A stretch of 13,801 nucleotides of DNA from Undibacterium sp. GTDB taxonomy: Bacteria > Pseudomonadota > Gammaproteobacteria > Burkholderiales > Burkholderiaceae. The position numbers were made by a program, and so were the translations under genes. Under the pieces are notes generated by a model, which was not told the origin of the DNA, did no database searches, and was given only the letters and a program-made list of their open reading frames with translations. Below are positions 13,365 through 13,801 of this stretch, in pieces; position 1 is the first letter of the stretch, and every line of letters begins with the position of its first letter. The DNA lies in the NCBI GenBank assembly GCA_014376575.1, contig JACMRF010000029.1:1-13801 (forward strand), in the 5' to 3' direction.

Positions 13365-13664
13365 TTACTTCTTTGCAGCGCAGCAGCCTTTTTTAGCGGC
13401 GCAGCAACCTTTTTTAGCTGCGCAGCAGCCTTTCTTTTTAGCTCCACATCCTTTTTTTCCGGCGCAGCAAGCTTTTTTAGCTCCACAACACCCCTTTTTA
13501 GCGGCGCAGCAGCCTTTTTTTCCAGCGCAGGCAGATACCTTTGCAGCGCAGCCATTTTTGCCGGCACAAGATGCCATTGCAGGTGTTACCGCTAATGCCG
13601 CGGCTGCAACAATAGACGCACTAGCGAGTTGTTTCAGGGTGTTGCTTAAAGAGATAGATTTCAT
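13365..13664 (-). CDS. Exported Cys/Lys-rich heptad-repeat peptide
   Basis: 99-residue preprotein. Residues 1-31 form a Sec signal peptide (core ASIVAAAALAV, cleavage after AMA). The mature 68 residues are nearly all Cys, Lys, Ala and Gly, with 16 cysteines and 19 lysines. From residue 52 to the end, cysteine (usually a CC pair) recurs exactly every seven residues (52, 59, 66, 73, 80, 87, 94) in the unit CCAAKKG. The start at 13664 is supported by GGAG 6 nt upstream and the signal peptide. It could be a periplasmic metal-binding (metallothionein-like) protein or, by analogy with HvfA/bufferin-type precursors processed by DUF692/MNIO enzymes, a modified peptide; no such enzyme is in the window. 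Repeat copy 3 ends 16 nt upstream of the start codon, and a double hairpin follows the gene. Confidence 0.8.
   Translation of the reverse strand: MKSISLSNTLKQLASASIVAAAALAVTPAMASCAGKNGCAAKVSACAGKKGCCAAKKGCCGAKKACCAGKKGCGAKKKGCCAAKKGCCAAKKGCCAAKK
13368..13511 (-). repeat. 21-bp coding tandem repeat
   Basis: Seven consecutive 21-bp units (the last one codon short) encode the CCAAKKG heptads. Units contain A-runs of five or six (Lys-Lys) and GC-rich Cys-Cys-Ala-Ala segments. The last units are almost identical, which points to recent duplication and a likely variable copy number. Confidence 0.75.
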
Positions 13665-13680
13665 TGAATACTCCAGTTGG

Positions 13681-13801
13681 TTTAACCCAGATTTTCCATT
13701 AGGCGCACCTGCGGTGCTATTGGCATGCTGACGGCGCATTTTCGGTCATTTTTTCTGCTCTTCGTTGCCAATAGCTCGCTATTGGCGCCTCATTCGCAGC
13801 A
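13681..13801 (+). repeat. Dispersed 181-bp palindromic element, copy 3 (cut by window end)
   Basis: The first 121 bp of the element, identical to copy 1 from the CCCAG start onward, including the apex GCCAATAG-CTCG-CTATTGGC at 13767-13786. Its left edge lies 16 nt upstream of the start codon of the Cys/Lys-repeat gene, with only the ribosome binding site between them. Any promoter of that gene must therefore lie inside or beyond the element. Confidence 0.85.

Noticed and set aside
13372..13511. A AAA AAG slippery sequences for programmed frameshifting
   Set aside because: The Lys-Lys-Gly codons place the A-run in the wrong frame for the dnaX-type -1 site, and no downstream frame gives a sensible product.
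13368..13545. Regularly spaced repeats resembling a CRISPR array
   Set aside because: Units are 21 bp, head to tail without spacers, and in frame with a coding sequence.
13309..13731. Rightward open frame with Phe/Ala/Gln/Pro repeats
   Set aside because: It is the mirror of the 21-bp repeats of the Cys/Lys gene. The leftward frame has a signal peptide and a Shine-Dalgarno; this one has neither.

Overview
The window looks like chromosomal DNA of a betaproteobacterium of moderate GC, probably Oxalobacteraceae/Burkholderiales. That placement is inferred from gene types and style (LytS-type kinase, COG4798-like exported methyltransferase, YceI, DUF4124-like proteins). No rRNA, tRNA, transposase, phage gene or CRISPR array is visible.

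Left part (1-4690, all leftward). A LiaI/LiaF-like membrane module (DUF5668-type protein, then LiaF-like protein) runs into a LytS/YehU-type histidine kinase cut by the window edge. Next come an AlkB-type dioxygenase, an OsmC-like peroxidase and a PaiB-like FMN-binding protein in that transcriptional order, with osmC and paiB only 4 nt apart. Upstream of alkB is an AT-rich gene I do not recognise.

Middle (4925-8036). A rightward HDOD-domain gene converges, with a 7-nt gap, on a leftward pair: a spermidine-synthase-fold protein and a DUF885-like putative metallohydrolase (HEGYPGHH motif).

Right-centre (8385-10738, rightward). Three genes in a row encode proteins with Sec signal peptides: a SAM-methyltransferase-fold protein, a YceI protein and a DUF4124-like protein. 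The unit is preceded by a near-canonical sigma-E-type ECF promoter and closed by an intrinsic terminator, so it reads as an envelope-stress operon.

Right part. A small cupin (leftward) and a GNAT acetyltransferase (rightward) diverge. Then leftward come a secreted Cys/Lys heptad-repeat peptide, a His-rich DUF6969-like protein and a YHS-domain protein.

Most unusual are two things. First, a 181-bp dispersed repeat occurs three times (1695-1875, 8070-8250, 13681-end). It has terminal inverted repeats, and the whole element is an imperfect palindrome around a GCCAATAG/CTATTGGC apex. All copies have the same orientation and lie just upstream of a leftward gene. Second, the 99-residue exported peptide at 13365-13664 carries 16 Cys and 19 Lys in its mature part, on an exact seven-residue Cys-Cys-Ala-Ala-Lys-Lys-Gly period. 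A smaller REP-like stem-loop family (about 58 bp, two copies) is also present.
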